DNA of 64,000 nt from Ruegeria sp. ANG-S4 (GTDB lineage: Bacteria; Pseudomonadota; Alphaproteobacteria; Rhodobacterales; Rhodobacteraceae): the NCBI RefSeq assembly GCF_000814005.1, contig NZ_JWLK01000005.1:62001-126000 (forward strand). The letters are read 5' to 3'. Each line of letters starts with the position of its first letter. The first letter of the stretch is position 1. The translations under genes were made by a program, and so were the position numbers. Below, piece by piece: positions 17,710 to 26,591 of the stretch. Under the pieces are notes generated by a model, which was not told the DNA's origin, searched no databases, and saw only the letters and a program-made list of their open reading frames with translations.

Positions 17710-18488
17710 GCGCGTTTCACGAAAAAGGATGGAAAACGTTTTCGGATGATCCGGAACTGACCCAATGGGTGGCTGATGTCCTGCCGGCGGCACAGGCGGC
17801 AGTGGTCGATCCGCGCCACGCCCATTGGCACGAGTGTGAGGGCACGTGGTTCGTTGGCGTCGATGCGCTGGAAAACGATGGGGCAGGGCGGGTTGCCGGG
17901 TCGCGGCCCTTGTCAGGAAGCGCGTTGGAATTTGTCACTCAGCTCTATGGTCCGATCGATTTGCACAAGGCGCAGGTGTCGGTGATCTATCCGGGCTATC
18001 CAAAGCCTCGACGTGGGGAAGGCGAGGCCGCGACCCGTTATCGAGCCAAGCGCGACGCCGCACATGTGGACGGCCTCAAACCAACCGGGCCAGACCGCAG
18101 GAGGCATATCGACGAGCCCCATGCGTGGATTCTGGGCATTCCCTTGACGACTGCCAGCGCGGATGCCGCGCCGCTTGTGGTTTGGGACGGGAGCCATAAA
18201 ATTCTGGGCGCCGCATTTCGCGAGACGTTGGCGAAAGTACCGCGGCAGGATTGGGGCCGAACAGATGTGACAAGCGTCTATCAGACCGCCCGACGTGCGG
18301 TTTTTGACAGTTGTCCGCGCATCGAATTGCCCGCGGTCCCGGGCGAGGCATACGTTCTGCATCGCCATTGCCTGCATGGTGTCGCACCGTGGGGCGAGTA
18401 CGCCAGCGCCGGGCCTGAAGGACGTATGATTGCCTATTTTCGCCCCGAGATGCCGGGCGGAGTAGCGCAGTGGCTCGAATCCCCGTAA
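17703..18488 (+). CDS. Phytanoyl-CoA dioxygenase-like Fe(II)/2-oxoglutarate oxygenase
   Basis: Protein of 261 residues. AHVDGLKP near residue 120 provides an H-x-D metal facial pair, and VLHRHCLHGVAPW near residue 220 supplies the distal histidine, with RMIAYFRPE carrying an arginine suited to bind 2-oxoglutarate. This gives the full HxD...H set of the superfamily. The substrate is not evident. Start ATG overlaps the stop of the TauE/SafE permease, so the two are likely expressed together, perhaps importing and hydroxylating the same compound (inference). Sequence identity to true phytanoyl-CoA hydroxylase cannot be judged here. Confidence 0.7.
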   Translation: MVGAFHEKGWKTFSDDPELTQWVADVLPAAQAAVVDPRHAHWHECEGTWFVGVDALENDGAGRVAGSRPLSGSALEFVTQLYGPIDLHKAQVSVIYPGYPKPRRGEGEAATRYRAKRDAAHVDGLKPTGPDRRRHIDEPHAWILGIPLTTASADAAPLVVWDGSHKILGAAFRETLAKVPRQDWGRTDVTSVYQTARRAVFDSCPRIELPAVPGEAYVLHRHCLHGVAPWGEYASAGPEGRMIAYFRPEMPGGVAQWLESP

Positions 18489-18523
18489 CCTTCTGCCATT
18501 GCATGGATCTGGAGGGTATTTTG

Positions 18524-19252
18524 ATGATTACGGTTCAAACGAATTCCGACGGAGCCCTGATTGAGGTCGAGTTGTCGGGAAAGGTGACGAGCACGGATTA
18601 TGCGAACACCCTTGTTCCCGCAATCGAGGCGGCATTGAAGGACCACGACGCCGTACGGCTGCTTGCCATCGTGACGCCAGAGTTCAAAGGCTATGATCTT
18701 GGTGCGGCATGGTCCGATACAAAGCTGGGGCTGAGCCATTGGCGTGGATTTGACCGGATCGGCGTTGTGGCGGATCTGGGCTGGGTGCAAACAAGTGTCC
18801 GTTTGGCGGCACCCATTCTTCCATGCCCGGTTCAGGTCTTTTCGATGGACGAGATTGAAACGGCCCGTCGTTGGATTCGTGAATCGCTGGGTGCGATCCA
18901 TGTAATTGACCTGGGTGGCCCATGCGTGCAGGTCAGTCTCATGGGCAAATTGGATTCCGAAGAGTACAGCCAGGCACGATCCGATCTGGACACGTTGCTC
19001 AGCAATCGCGATGGGTTTCGCCTGTTGATTGACCTTCGGGAATTTGACGGGTGGCAAGGCCTGTCGGCGCTTGCGGCGCATTTCCGATTGGCCGCTGGCC
19101 ACGTGGGTATGCTGGATCGCGCAGCCATTGTTGGTGACAAAAGTTGGCAGAAGATGGCGCAGCGGATGGCCAGTCATGTTTTAGGAGCGCGAACCGAGTT
19201 TTTCCCCTCGGACGAGATCCAAGATGCCAAGTCATGGCTGGCAGCAGGGTAA
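18524..19252 (+). CDS. Tandem SpoIIAA-like (STAS-type) protein
   Basis: Protein of 242 residues made of two SpoIIAA-like domains. Repeat one (residues 1-120) has EVELSGKVTSTDYANTLVP and ends FSMDEIETARRWIRESLG; repeat two (121-242) has QVSLMGKLDSEEYSQARSDL and ends FPSDEIQDAKSWLAAG. The parallel layout shows an internal duplication. SpoIIAA-like (PF11964) domains are small cytoplasmic alpha/beta folds with poorly known roles, sometimes linked to membrane or regulatory partners. Start MITVQTNSDG has GGAGG eight bases upstream; a longer frame from 18470 overlaps the previous gene. Confidence 0.8.
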   Translation: MITVQTNSDGALIEVELSGKVTSTDYANTLVPAIEAALKDHDAVRLLAIVTPEFKGYDLGAAWSDTKLGLSHWRGFDRIGVVADLGWVQTSVRLAAPILPCPVQVFSMDEIETARRWIRESLGAIHVIDLGGPCVQVSLMGKLDSEEYSQARSDLDTLLSNRDGFRLLIDLREFDGWQGLSALAAHFRLAAGHVGMLDRAAIVGDKSWQKMAQRMASHVLGARTEFFPSDEIQDAKSWLAAG

Positions 19253-19539
19253 CGATCAATCGCATTACGTGCAGGAAACAAAACCCTGAATTTCAAGCGT
19301 ATTTTTGATTTCTTGCATGACGTAACGGAACGGGATTTTCCGCTGGCGTTTTCTTGACCAGTCAGTCAAAAATTCTCCACACCGCCCAATGAACCTTCGG
19401 TTTTTGGGGGGCCGAAATGAAAACCGTTTTGCACCGCCGTGGCTCGCCGCTCACTCACTTCAGACACTTGGGCTTTTCCCCCTCGAAGCCCGGGATCGCG
19501 TCCATGGCGGTGCTTGAATAACCTGTTTTGGAAGGCTGA

Positions 19540-19740
19540 ATGGCGCTGCGCTCTTTCTGGAAACACCTGTTTGCGCGGCGCATTTCATGTGAACGCGCAA
19601 ACTCAAACAGGGTATTGGACCCTGCGGCCAACGGAAAAAAGACGATAGCGCGAACCGAATTGGCGGAGTTGTTCAGAGAAGAATTGCAAGCCAGTGAAAA
19701 GTTGGCGCATCCCGACGTTGACCAACAAAACGCGCAATGA
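19540..19740 (+). CDS. Small basic hypothetical protein
   Basis: Possible 66-residue protein starting MALRSFWKHLFARRISCER, with AAGG ten bases upstream. The N-terminus is basic and amphipathic; the C-terminal half is acidic (ELAELFREELQASEKLAHPD) and likely helical. No family was recognised. The 480-base stretch after the SpoIIAA-like gene otherwise holds no gene. Coding status is uncertain. Confidence 0.35.
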   Translation: MALRSFWKHLFARRISCERANSNRVLDPAANGKKTIARTELAELFREELQASEKLAHPDVDQQNAQ

Positions 19741-19754
19741 GCCTGGTTTTTGGC

Positions 19755-19988
19755 TCAGGAGCCGTTCAGGCGCGCAGCGCGCCCGCCGCGCCGCTTGGAA
19801 AGACGGGGCTTGCGATTGGGCAATTCCTGCATGATCTCGGCGCGCTCAGAACTGTCCATTTTGGACCAGCGCGAAATTTCATCAATCGTGCGGTAGCAGC
19901 CGGTGCAGATGCGCTCGGTCGGGTGGACGACGCAGATCTGGATACAAGGGCTTTCGACCTCGTTCCGTTTCCAAACCATATTCGTCAT
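19755..19988 (-). CDS. DUF1289 domain protein
   Basis: Small protein of 77 residues with the DUF1289 core ESPCIQICVVHPTERICTGCYRTIDEI, in which four cysteines (C-x3-C-x9-C-x2-C) could bind a metal or iron-sulfur cluster. Third gene of a leftward run after ccmI and ruvX. The ATG at 19988 is used; a TTG at 20009 in the same frame would overlap the ruvX stop. The C-terminus is arginine-rich (RKPRLSKRRGGRAARL). Function is not established in this family. Confidence 0.8.
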   Translation of the reverse strand: MTNMVWKRNEVESPCIQICVVHPTERICTGCYRTIDEISRWSKMDSSERAEIMQELPNRKPRLSKRRGGRAARLNGS

Positions 19989-20005
19989 CAGCGTGTTCCG
20001 ATCCG

Positions 20006-20470
20006 TCAAAGAAAGCGCAACCTGTCCAAGGCTCCCTGAAGGATATAACCGGCCGCAACGTGATCAATAACCTGTCCGCGACGTTTTCGTGTCGTATCCG
20101 CCTCAAGCAGTGCTTTTTCTGCCGCAACTGTGCTCAGCCTTTCATCCCAAAACCCAATGGGCAGATCGGTCAAGCGGGTCAGGTTCCGTGCAAAAGCGCG
20201 GGTCGACTGACAACGCGGCCCTTCCGATCCATCCATGTTCATGGGCAAACCCAACAGGATGCCGCCAATCTCTCGGTCGTTTGCGATTTCCATAAGCCGC
20301 GCAGAATCCAGCGTGAATTTCTTGCGCCGCACAGTCTCCAGCGGGCTGGCCACCGTGCGCATCCGATCGGAAACGGCAACGCCGATTGTTTTGTCACCCA
20401 AATCCAGACCCATCAGCGCCGTCATCTGAGGCAGGGCGGCGGCGAAATCCTCGAACGCGTTGTGTATCAC
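20006..20470 (-). CDS. ruvX: Putative pre-16S rRNA nuclease / Holliday junction resolvase homologue (YqgF/RuvX)
   Basis: RNase H-fold protein of 154 residues. GLDLGDKTIGVAVSD, LGLPMNMDGSEGPR, DERLSTVAAE and DHVAAGYILQ carry the four acidic positions of the YqgF active site, all present. The family processes the 5' end of 16S rRNA in E. coli and was also named a resolvase. Start is GTG, overlapping the ccmI stop as GTGA, so it is translationally coupled to ccmI; DUF1289 follows. Length fits the family. Confidence 0.93.
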   Translation of the reverse strand: MIHNAFEDFAAALPQMTALMGLDLGDKTIGVAVSDRMRTVASPLETVRRKKFTLDSARLMEIANDREIGGILLGLPMNMDGSEGPRCQSTRAFARNLTRLTDLPIGFWDERLSTVAAEKALLEADTTRKRRGQVIDHVAAGYILQGALDRLRFL

Positions 20471-21696
20471 GGGTTCAACCCTGCCTGTTGCGACGCAGCC
20501 CGGATCATTTCAAGTGCCGCTTCATTCCCGGCAAACACGCCCAATGCCTCATCGCGGATATTGGTGGCGCGTTCAGTTTCGCCCAGAACGCCGAGGGCAG
20601 CAATCAAACGCGCCCAGTCCTGGGGCGCGCCGCCCTCGGTGGCCAGTCGGTCCGATAACCGGTTGACCATGCCAAGGATCATCTCTTGCCGCTCTTGCGG
20701 CGACAGTTCGGTTGCGGCTTGTACATCCTCTTGCGACGGGCCGGGCGCTGCGGGCTCGACGCTCAGGTCCGGCGCGTTGAATACGCCGGCGCGAAACGCC
20801 AATTCGTTGATCTGTGCCCGAATTGCCGTGGCCCATGGCGCGCCCGGCGGCGCGGAACGCAATGTGTCTACCCAAATGCGGTAGGCAAGGTCAGGACGCC
20901 CGGTCTGCGCCAGCATCTGACCCCAATAATAACGTGCTGGCCCAAGATGCGGATTGCGGTCCAGCGCCCGTTGCAAGGCGTCTTCCGCTTCGGGCGACAC
21001 GTAGCCTCCAGCAGCCAGGATCATCATTTCGGCCATATCGGAATAGACGTCGGCCGAGGCCGCATCGCCTGACAACTCGATGACCCGGCTTTGGGCCTGA
21101 TACGCGTCACGAAAATTTCCGGCATTGGTTTCGTGCTGTGCCAAAAGCATGTGGCCTTGAATGTCATCCGGACGGCCTGCAACCGTTTCGCGCAATTGCT
21201 CCAGCAAACTGGCGTAGTTTTCGTCGAGTGTCGGCGATGGCGGCGGCGTGGCCATATCTTCGGCCTCGGATTGGCTGGGGCGGTTTTCGCGCAAATCTCC
21301 GGCCATCTCCAAACGGGCGGACAACGGCATGTCGGGAAATCCCGCAGCCCCGATCTGACGATACAGGGCATAAGCGCCGCCAACCAGGATGGCCGCAACC
21401 AAAAGCATCCCCATCACGGATACGGTGCGAGACGGCCCACCGGCATCGGCTTCACCCTGCGCTTTTGCATCAGCGGCCAGAATGCGCCGCGATATCTCGG
21501 TACGCACCCTCTCGGCGTCCGCGTCTGCAATTACGCCACGGGCCAAATCCCGATCAACGCCAGCCAGTTGCTCGCGATAGACGCGCAGATCGTAGTTGGT
21601 GGTCGGCGCGCCCGATTGCCGCCGGCGCAACAAAGGCATCGCCAGAAAAAACGCGATCAAAAGCGCGATAAGCAAAGAAATTACCCAGAACGTCAT
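20467..21696 (-). CDS. ccmI: Cytochrome c maturation protein CcmI
   Basis: Protein of 409 residues that chaperones apocytochrome c to the heme ligation complex (CcmFHI) at the inner membrane. Two transmembrane segments, residues 1-20 (MTFWVISLLIALLIAFF) and about 95-115 (VMGMLLVAAILVGGAYALY), flank a cytoplasmic loop; the periplasmic C-terminal half is TPR-like (DDIQGHMLLAQHE, GPARYYWGQMLAQ). Start MTFWV has GGAGG five bases upstream; the frame extends further left but is unsupported. The other ccm genes lie at 53250-56042, a split arrangement also known in Rhodobacter. Confidence 0.9.
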   Translation of the reverse strand: MTFWVISLLIALLIAFFLAMPLLRRRQSGAPTTNYDLRVYREQLAGVDRDLARGVIADADAERVRTEISRRILAADAKAQGEADAGGPSRTVSVMGMLLVAAILVGGAYALYRQIGAAGFPDMPLSARLEMAGDLRENRPSQSEAEDMATPPPSPTLDENYASLLEQLRETVAGRPDDIQGHMLLAQHETNAGNFRDAYQAQSRVIELSGDAASADVYSDMAEMMILAAGGYVSPEAEDALQRALDRNPHLGPARYYWGQMLAQTGRPDLAYRIWVDTLRSAPPGAPWATAIRAQINELAFRAGVFNAPDLSVEPAAPGPSQEDVQAATELSPQERQEMILGMVNRLSDRLATEGGAPQDWARLIAALGVLGETERATNIRDEALGVFAGNEAALEMIRAASQQAGLNP

Positions 21697-21776
21697 TGAT
21701 CCTCCGGAGCCGTTGCCCTGACTTAGACCTGCCGGGCTGCCGAAAAAAGGGGCAAAAGGCCGCGAACCGCACCCAT

Positions 21777-21800
21777 GTCGCAATATTGCGATATTGTGAC
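21777..21800. promoter_or_regulatory. Nested palindromes upstream of the sox operon
   Basis: Between divergent ccmI and soxB. A 14-base perfect palindrome TCGCAATATTGCGA (21778-21791) overlaps a larger inverted repeat GTCGCAATAT-tgcg-ATATTGTGAC (21777-21800) with one mismatch. Such a layout suits a LysR- or GntR-type dimer or tetramer site for sarcosine or glycine betaine catabolism control. No regulator gene is present nearby. Confidence 0.45.
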
Positions 21801-21872
21801 GTTGCGCGGCACAGGTAAAATGCGCCTACACTGCATATCTGCGCTCAATCACCGAACCGGATGGATTCGCTC

Positions 21873-23117
21873 ATGAAACACTATTCAGCCTTTGCTGTGG
21901 CGCGCGAAGCGCTGCGCTATCACACCGGGTGGGAACGCGCCTGGCGTTCGCCCGAGCCCAAAAAGCGTTATGACGTCATCATCATCGGTGCGGGCGGCCA
22001 CGGTTTGGCGACCGCCTATTACCTGGGCAAGAACTACGGCATCCAGAATGTGGCCGTGATCGAAAAGGGCTGGCTGGGCGGTGGCAACACCGGACGGAAC
22101 ACGACGATCATCCGCTCAAACTATCTGCAGGACCCATCGGCAGCGATGTACGAAAAGGCGCGCAGCCTTTATGAGGACCTCAGCCAGGAACTGAATTATA
22201 ACATTATGTTCAGCCCGCGCGGCGTAATGATGCTGGCGCAGACCCAGCACGAAATCCGCGGCTATCAGCGCACGGCGCATGCGAACGCCTTGCAAGGTGT
22301 TCAGACCGAATGGATCGGACCCGAACGCGTCAAGGAACTGGTGCCGATCATCAACATAGACGGGCCGCGCTACCCGGTGCTGGGGGCGCTGTGGCAGGAA
22401 CGCGGCGGCACCGCGCGCCATGATGCTGTCGCCTGGGGTTATGCGCGCGCCTGCTCGGCCATGGGTATGGACATCATCCAGAAATGCGAAGTCACCGGTG
22501 TTCGCTCCGAAAACGGGCGCGTGATTGGTGTCGACACCACCAAGGGCGCGATCGACTGCGACAAGCTGGGGATCGTCGTTGCGGGCCATTCAGGGCAACT
22601 GGCCGACATGGCGGGCTTCCGTTTGCCGCTGGAATCCGTGGCGCTGCAGGCGCTCGTGTCCGAGCCGATCAAACCCTGCATGGATGTGGTCGTAATGGCC
22701 AACACCGTTCACGGCTACATGAGCCAGTCCGACAAGGGTGAGATGGTGATCGGCGGTGGCACCGACGGGTTCAACAACTACACCCAGCGCGGCAGCTTCC
22801 ACCATATCGAGGAAACCGTGCGCGCGCTGGTCGAAACCTTCCCGATGATCTCACGGCTCAAGATGCTGCGCCAATGGGGCGGGATCGTTGACATGACAGG
22901 CGACCGGTCTCCGATCCTGTCTAAAACGCCACTTGGCGGCTGCTTTATCAACTGCGGCTGGGGCACGGGCGGCTTCAAGGCCATTCCGGGTTCGGGCTGG
23001 GGGATGGCACAGCTGATGGCCACGGGCCATTCGCCATTGACCGAAGCCTTCACGCTCGACCGCTTCAGAGAAGGCCGCTTTATCGACGAAAGTGTCGCCG
23101 CCGGGGTGGCGCACTGA
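21873..23117 (+). CDS. soxB: Heterotetrameric sarcosine oxidase subunit beta
   Basis: Flavoprotein of 414 residues that oxidises sarcosine, yielding glycine, H2O2 and a tetrahydrofolate-bound one-carbon unit with its partners. VIIIGAGGHGLATAYYLGK near residue 37 is the FAD-binding Rossmann motif. RHDAVAWGY near residue 183 probably carries the histidine that covalently binds FMN in this family. GGGTDGFNNY, CGWGTGGFKAIPGSGW and the C-terminal DAO-fold residues are conserved. MKHYSAFAV is used because family members begin this way; an ATG four codons earlier (21861) is possible. First of soxB-D-A-G. Confidence 0.94.
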   Translation: MKHYSAFAVAREALRYHTGWERAWRSPEPKKRYDVIIIGAGGHGLATAYYLGKNYGIQNVAVIEKGWLGGGNTGRNTTIIRSNYLQDPSAAMYEKARSLYEDLSQELNYNIMFSPRGVMMLAQTQHEIRGYQRTAHANALQGVQTEWIGPERVKELVPIINIDGPRYPVLGALWQERGGTARHDAVAWGYARACSAMGMDIIQKCEVTGVRSENGRVIGVDTTKGAIDCDKLGIVVAGHSGQLADMAGFRLPLESVALQALVSEPIKPCMDVVVMANTVHGYMSQSDKGEMVIGGGTDGFNNYTQRGSFHHIEETVRALVETFPMISRLKMLRQWGGIVDMTGDRSPILSKTPLGGCFINCGWGTGGFKAIPGSGWGMAQLMATGHSPLTEAFTLDRFREGRFIDESVAAGVAH

Positions 23118-23178
23118 TGCCGCCGCTCTACGCCTATTCCCAGATGTCTCAAGACAGCGTCTTCAAGGAGACCGCGAT

Positions 23179-23508
23179 ATGCTGACACTCAAATGCCCGT
23201 TCACCGGCGCTCTGTTGGATGAAACCGAACTTAACTGCGGTGGCGAGGCGCATCGCAAACGCTTTGGTCCCGGCTCATCGGATGAAGATTTCGAGACCTA
23301 TATGTTCACGCGCGAGAACCCCAGGGGCGTGCATTTCGAACTCTGGCTGCACAGCTATGGCATCGGAAAATGGTTCATCGCGGCCCGCGATACTGAAACG
23401 ATGGAAGTGTACGGAACTTATCCGGCGCAAACCACCGAACCGCCGCAAGAGGTCATAGACGCCATCAATGCCAAGCACCCGGGCTGGACGTGGAGAGAAT
23501 TCTCCTGA
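23179..23508 (+). CDS. soxD: Sarcosine oxidase subunit delta, with two zinc ligands missing
   Basis: Smallest subunit, 109 residues, of the heterotetramer. CPFTG near the N-terminus, GGEAHRKRFGPGSSDEDFE and GVHFELWLHSYGIGKWF place it in the family. In characterised enzymes the delta subunit binds zinc through three cysteines and a histidine; here the first cysteine (C6) and the histidine (H58) are kept, but the second position of the CxxC pair is Thr9 and the H-x3-C position is Ile62. AAGGAG precedes ATG 23179. The gene follows soxB after 61 bases. Confidence 0.9.
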   Translation: MLTLKCPFTGALLDETELNCGGEAHRKRFGPGSSDEDFETYMFTRENPRGVHFELWLHSYGIGKWFIAARDTETMEVYGTYPAQTTEPPQEVIDAINAKHPGWTWREFS

Positions 23509-23576
23509 TGCTTCATCTTTTCAAAAATACTCCCGCCGGAGGCTCCGACGCCTCCACCTGCGAAAGGTACGCATAA

Positions 23577-26500
23577 ATGAGCACCCGTCTCGCAAACCAT
23601 GGTCGCCTGATCGACCGGTCGAAAAAGGTTACCTTCACGTTCAACGGCACCTCGATGCAGGGCTTTGAGGGCGATACGCTGGCTTCGGCGCTGCTGGCCA
23701 ATGACCAGATGATGGTGGGCCGATCGTTCAAGTACCACCGTCCGCGCGGCGTTGTCGCCAGCGGTGCGGAGGAGCCGAATGCGCTGGTCGGTCTGGGGCA
23801 GGGGAACCGGTTCGAGCCGAACCAGCGTGCCACCACAACTGAGCTCTTCAACGGTTTGACCTCAGTCTCACAGAACCACTGGCCGAACCTGGAATTCGAT
23901 GTGGGCGCGATCAACACGCATCTGTCGCGCTTTCTGCCGGCAGGCTTCTACTACAAGATGTTCATTCATCCCAAGCCGTTCTGGAAGCACGTCTACGAAC
24001 CCTTCATTCGCCAGTCTGCGGGCCTGGGCAAAGCGCCCGACAAAGACTCCAGAGACGCGGACACATATGAACACTTCTACGCCTTCACCGATGTTCTGGT
24101 CATCGGCGGCGGTATTGCGGGTTTGCAGGCGGCAAAGGCGGCGGCGGCGTCGGGGGCCAAGGTGCTGCTGATCGAGCAGACCGCCCATTGGGGTGGCCGC
24201 GCCCCGGTCGATGGCGGAACCGTTGGTGACGAGCCTGTGGATAAGTTCGTGGAACAATTGGTTTCTGAACTCGAAACAATGGACAACGTCACCATGCGCA
24301 ATCGCTGCATGGGGGCGGGTGTCTACGACCATGGCTATGTGCTGGGGTATGAGCGTCTGACAGACCATGCGCCGGGTGCTCAGGGTCCGCGCCATCGCCT
24401 ATGGCGCATCCGCGCGAAACAAGTTGTGACCGCGACCGGCGCGATCGAGCGGCCTTTGTCCTTTGCAGGCAATGATGTGCCCGGTGTCATACTGGCGTCG
24501 GCCGTGCGCGACTATGTCGTGAACTGGGGTGTGACCCCGGGAGATCGCGTGATCATCGCCACCAACAACGACGATGCTTACCGCACGGCGATTACGCTGA
24601 AACAGGCCGGTGTGGATGTCATACGCGTTGTCGATGCCCGCTCCAGTGCCGGATTGCTGGCCGAGGAAGCCCGGCAACTGGGTATCCGTGTCGACCCCGG
24701 CAAAGCCATCGCCAAGGTCAAAGGCGGTAAGCGTGTCAAGAAGGTCGAGCTGTGCAACCAGGACGGTATCGGCGGCGCGCGGGAAGAGGTTGACTGTGAT
24801 GCGGTCGCCATGTCGGGCGGTTGGTCTCCGGTCGTTCACCTGTGGTCGCATTGTGGTGGCAAGCTGATCTGGGATGAGGCCAACGCGCATTTCCGTCCCG
24901 ACCCCAAGCGCCCCCCGCTGGGTGCGGATGGCGACGGGTTTGTGGTCGCCGCAGGCTCGGCCAACGGTCCCTTGGCTTTGGGCGACGTTCTGACCGATGC
25001 GCATGCTGCGGGTAAAGCCGCCGCGAAGGCCGCCGGTCACAAGCCCAAGAACACGAAGGCCCCAAGCGGTGACGCCACCGAAGAAGCGGCGATGGAACCT
25101 GTCTGGCTCATGCCCGCCAATGCCGACATTCAACTGCGCATGAAGTCGTGGCTGGACTTTCAAAACGACGTCAAAGTGTCTGACGTTCAACTCGCCGCCC
25201 GCGAAGGGTATGAAAGCGTTGAGCACACCAAGCGTTATACTACGCTGGGTATGGCCACGGACCAAGGTAAGCTGAGCAATATCAACGGATTGGCGATCCT
25301 TGCCGATGCGCTGGACGCGGAAATTCCCAAGGTCGGAACCACCACGTTCCGGCCACCCTATACGCCGATCTCGATGGGGGCGATTGGCGGCGAAGCGCGT
25401 GGCGAAGTGTTCCAGCCGATCCGCCGCACGCCGATGCACGACTGGCACGATAAGAACGGCGCGGATTGGGAACCGGTCGGCCATTGGCGTCGGACTTACG
25501 CCTATACCCGCCCCGGTGAGTCCGTGCATGATGCCGTGAATCGCGAGGTAAAAAATACCCGCGAAAACCTCGGCCTGCTGGATGCCTCGACCTTGGGCAA
25601 GCTCATCGTCAAAGGTCCGGATGCGGGCAAATTCCTCGACATGATGTACACCAACATGATGTCGACGCTGAAGGTCGGCAAATGCCGCTATGGCCTGATG
25701 TGCTCGGAAAACGGCTTTCTTATCGATGACGGCGTTGTTGCCCGGATCGACGATGACACCTGGCTGTGCCACACCACCACTGGCGGAGCGGAACGCATCC
25801 ACGGTCACATGGAAGAATGGCTGCAAACCGAATGGTGGGACTGGAAAGTCTATGTCGCCAATGTGACCGAGCAGTACGCTCAAATCGCTGTTGTCGGCCC
25901 CAACGCCCGCAAGGTGCTTGAGAAACTGGGGGGCATGGATGTCAGCAAAGAGGCTCTGCCCTTCATGGAGTGGCGCGATGGCAAGATCGGGGATTTCGAC
26001 TGCCGCGCCTATCGCGTCTCTTTCTCGGGTGAACTGTCTTATGAGATCGCCGTTGCGGCGAGCCACGGACAAGCCTTCTGGGATGCCTTGATGGAAGCCG
26101 GGAAAGAGTTCGGCGTGATGCCTTACGGTACCGAGTGTCTGCACATCCTTAGGGCCGAGAAGGGCTTTATCATGATCGGCGACGAGACTGATGGCACCGT
26201 GATCCCGCAGGATCTGGGCCTGAACTGGGCGTTGTCCAAGAAGAAAGAGGACTACCTGGGCAAGCGCGCCCATTTGCGCAGTCATATGGCGGACCCCGAC
26301 CGCTGGAAACTGGTCGGGCTTGAGACTGTGGATGGTTCCGTCATTCCCGACGGCGCATATGCGGTGGGCGAGGGCGTCAATGCCAACGGTCAGCGCAACG
26401 TGATCGGGCGCGTCACCTCGACCTACTACTCGGCCAATCTGGGCAAGGGCATCGCGATGGGCCTCATCAAGCACGGCCCCGATCGGATGGGTGAGATTGT

Positions 26501-26591
26501 CGAGTTCCCGGGCACGGACGACAAAACCTACAAAGCCAAGATCGTGGACCCGATCTTCTTCGACAAAGACGGAGAGAAGCAGAATGTCTGA
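23577..26591 (+). CDS. soxA: Sarcosine oxidase subunit alpha
   Basis: Largest subunit, 1,004 residues. The N-terminal domain carries a ferredoxin-like fold (VTFTFNGTSMQGFEGDTLA) followed by FAD/NAD-binding segments (DVLVIGGGIAGLQAAKAAAA near residue 175, and GAIERPLSFAGNDVPGVI). The C-terminal 380 residues form the aminomethyltransferase (GcvT)-like, folate-binding domain, with SGELSYEIAVAA and TECLHILRAEKGFIMIGDE. This fits the bipartite organisation of SoxA, which binds NAD+ and 5,10-methylene-THF. ATG 23577 has GAAAGG 10 bases upstream. The stop overlaps the soxG start. The long leftward frame opposite is a shadow. Confidence 0.96.
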   Translation: MSTRLANHGRLIDRSKKVTFTFNGTSMQGFEGDTLASALLANDQMMVGRSFKYHRPRGVVASGAEEPNALVGLGQGNRFEPNQRATTTELFNGLTSVSQNHWPNLEFDVGAINTHLSRFLPAGFYYKMFIHPKPFWKHVYEPFIRQSAGLGKAPDKDSRDADTYEHFYAFTDVLVIGGGIAGLQAAKAAAASGAKVLLIEQTAHWGGRAPVDGGTVGDEPVDKFVEQLVSELETMDNVTMRNRCMGAGVYDHGYVLGYERLTDHAPGAQGPRHRLWRIRAKQVVTATGAIERPLSFAGNDVPGVILASAVRDYVVNWGVTPGDRVIIATNNDDAYRTAITLKQAGVDVIRVVDARSSAGLLAEEARQLGIRVDPGKAIAKVKGGKRVKKVELCNQDGIGGAREEVDCDAVAMSGGWSPVVHLWSHCGGKLIWDEANAHFRPDPKRPPLGADGDGFVVAAGSANGPLALGDVLTDAHAAGKAAAKAAGHKPKNTKAPSGDATEEAAMEPVWLMPANADIQLRMKSWLDFQNDVKVSDVQLAAREGYESVEHTKRYTTLGMATDQGKLSNINGLAILADALDAEIPKVGTTTFRPPYTPISMGAIGGEARGEVFQPIRRTPMHDWHDKNGADWEPVGHWRRTYAYTRPGESVHDAVNREVKNTRENLGLLDASTLGKLIVKGPDAGKFLDMMYTNMMSTLKVGKCRYGLMCSENGFLIDDGVVARIDDDTWLCHTTTGGAERIHGHMEEWLQTEWWDWKVYVANVTEQYAQIAVVGPNARKVLEKLGGMDVSKEALPFMEWRDGKIGDFDCRAYRVSFSGELSYEIAVAASHGQAFWDALMEAGKEFGVMPYGTECLHILRAEKGFIMIGDETDGTVIPQDLGLNWALSKKKEDYLGKRAHLRSHMADPDRWKLVGLETVDGSVIPDGAYAVGEGVNANGQRNVIGRVTSTYYSANLGKGIAMGLIKHGPDRMGEIVEFPGTDDKTYKAKIVDPIFFDKDGEKQNV

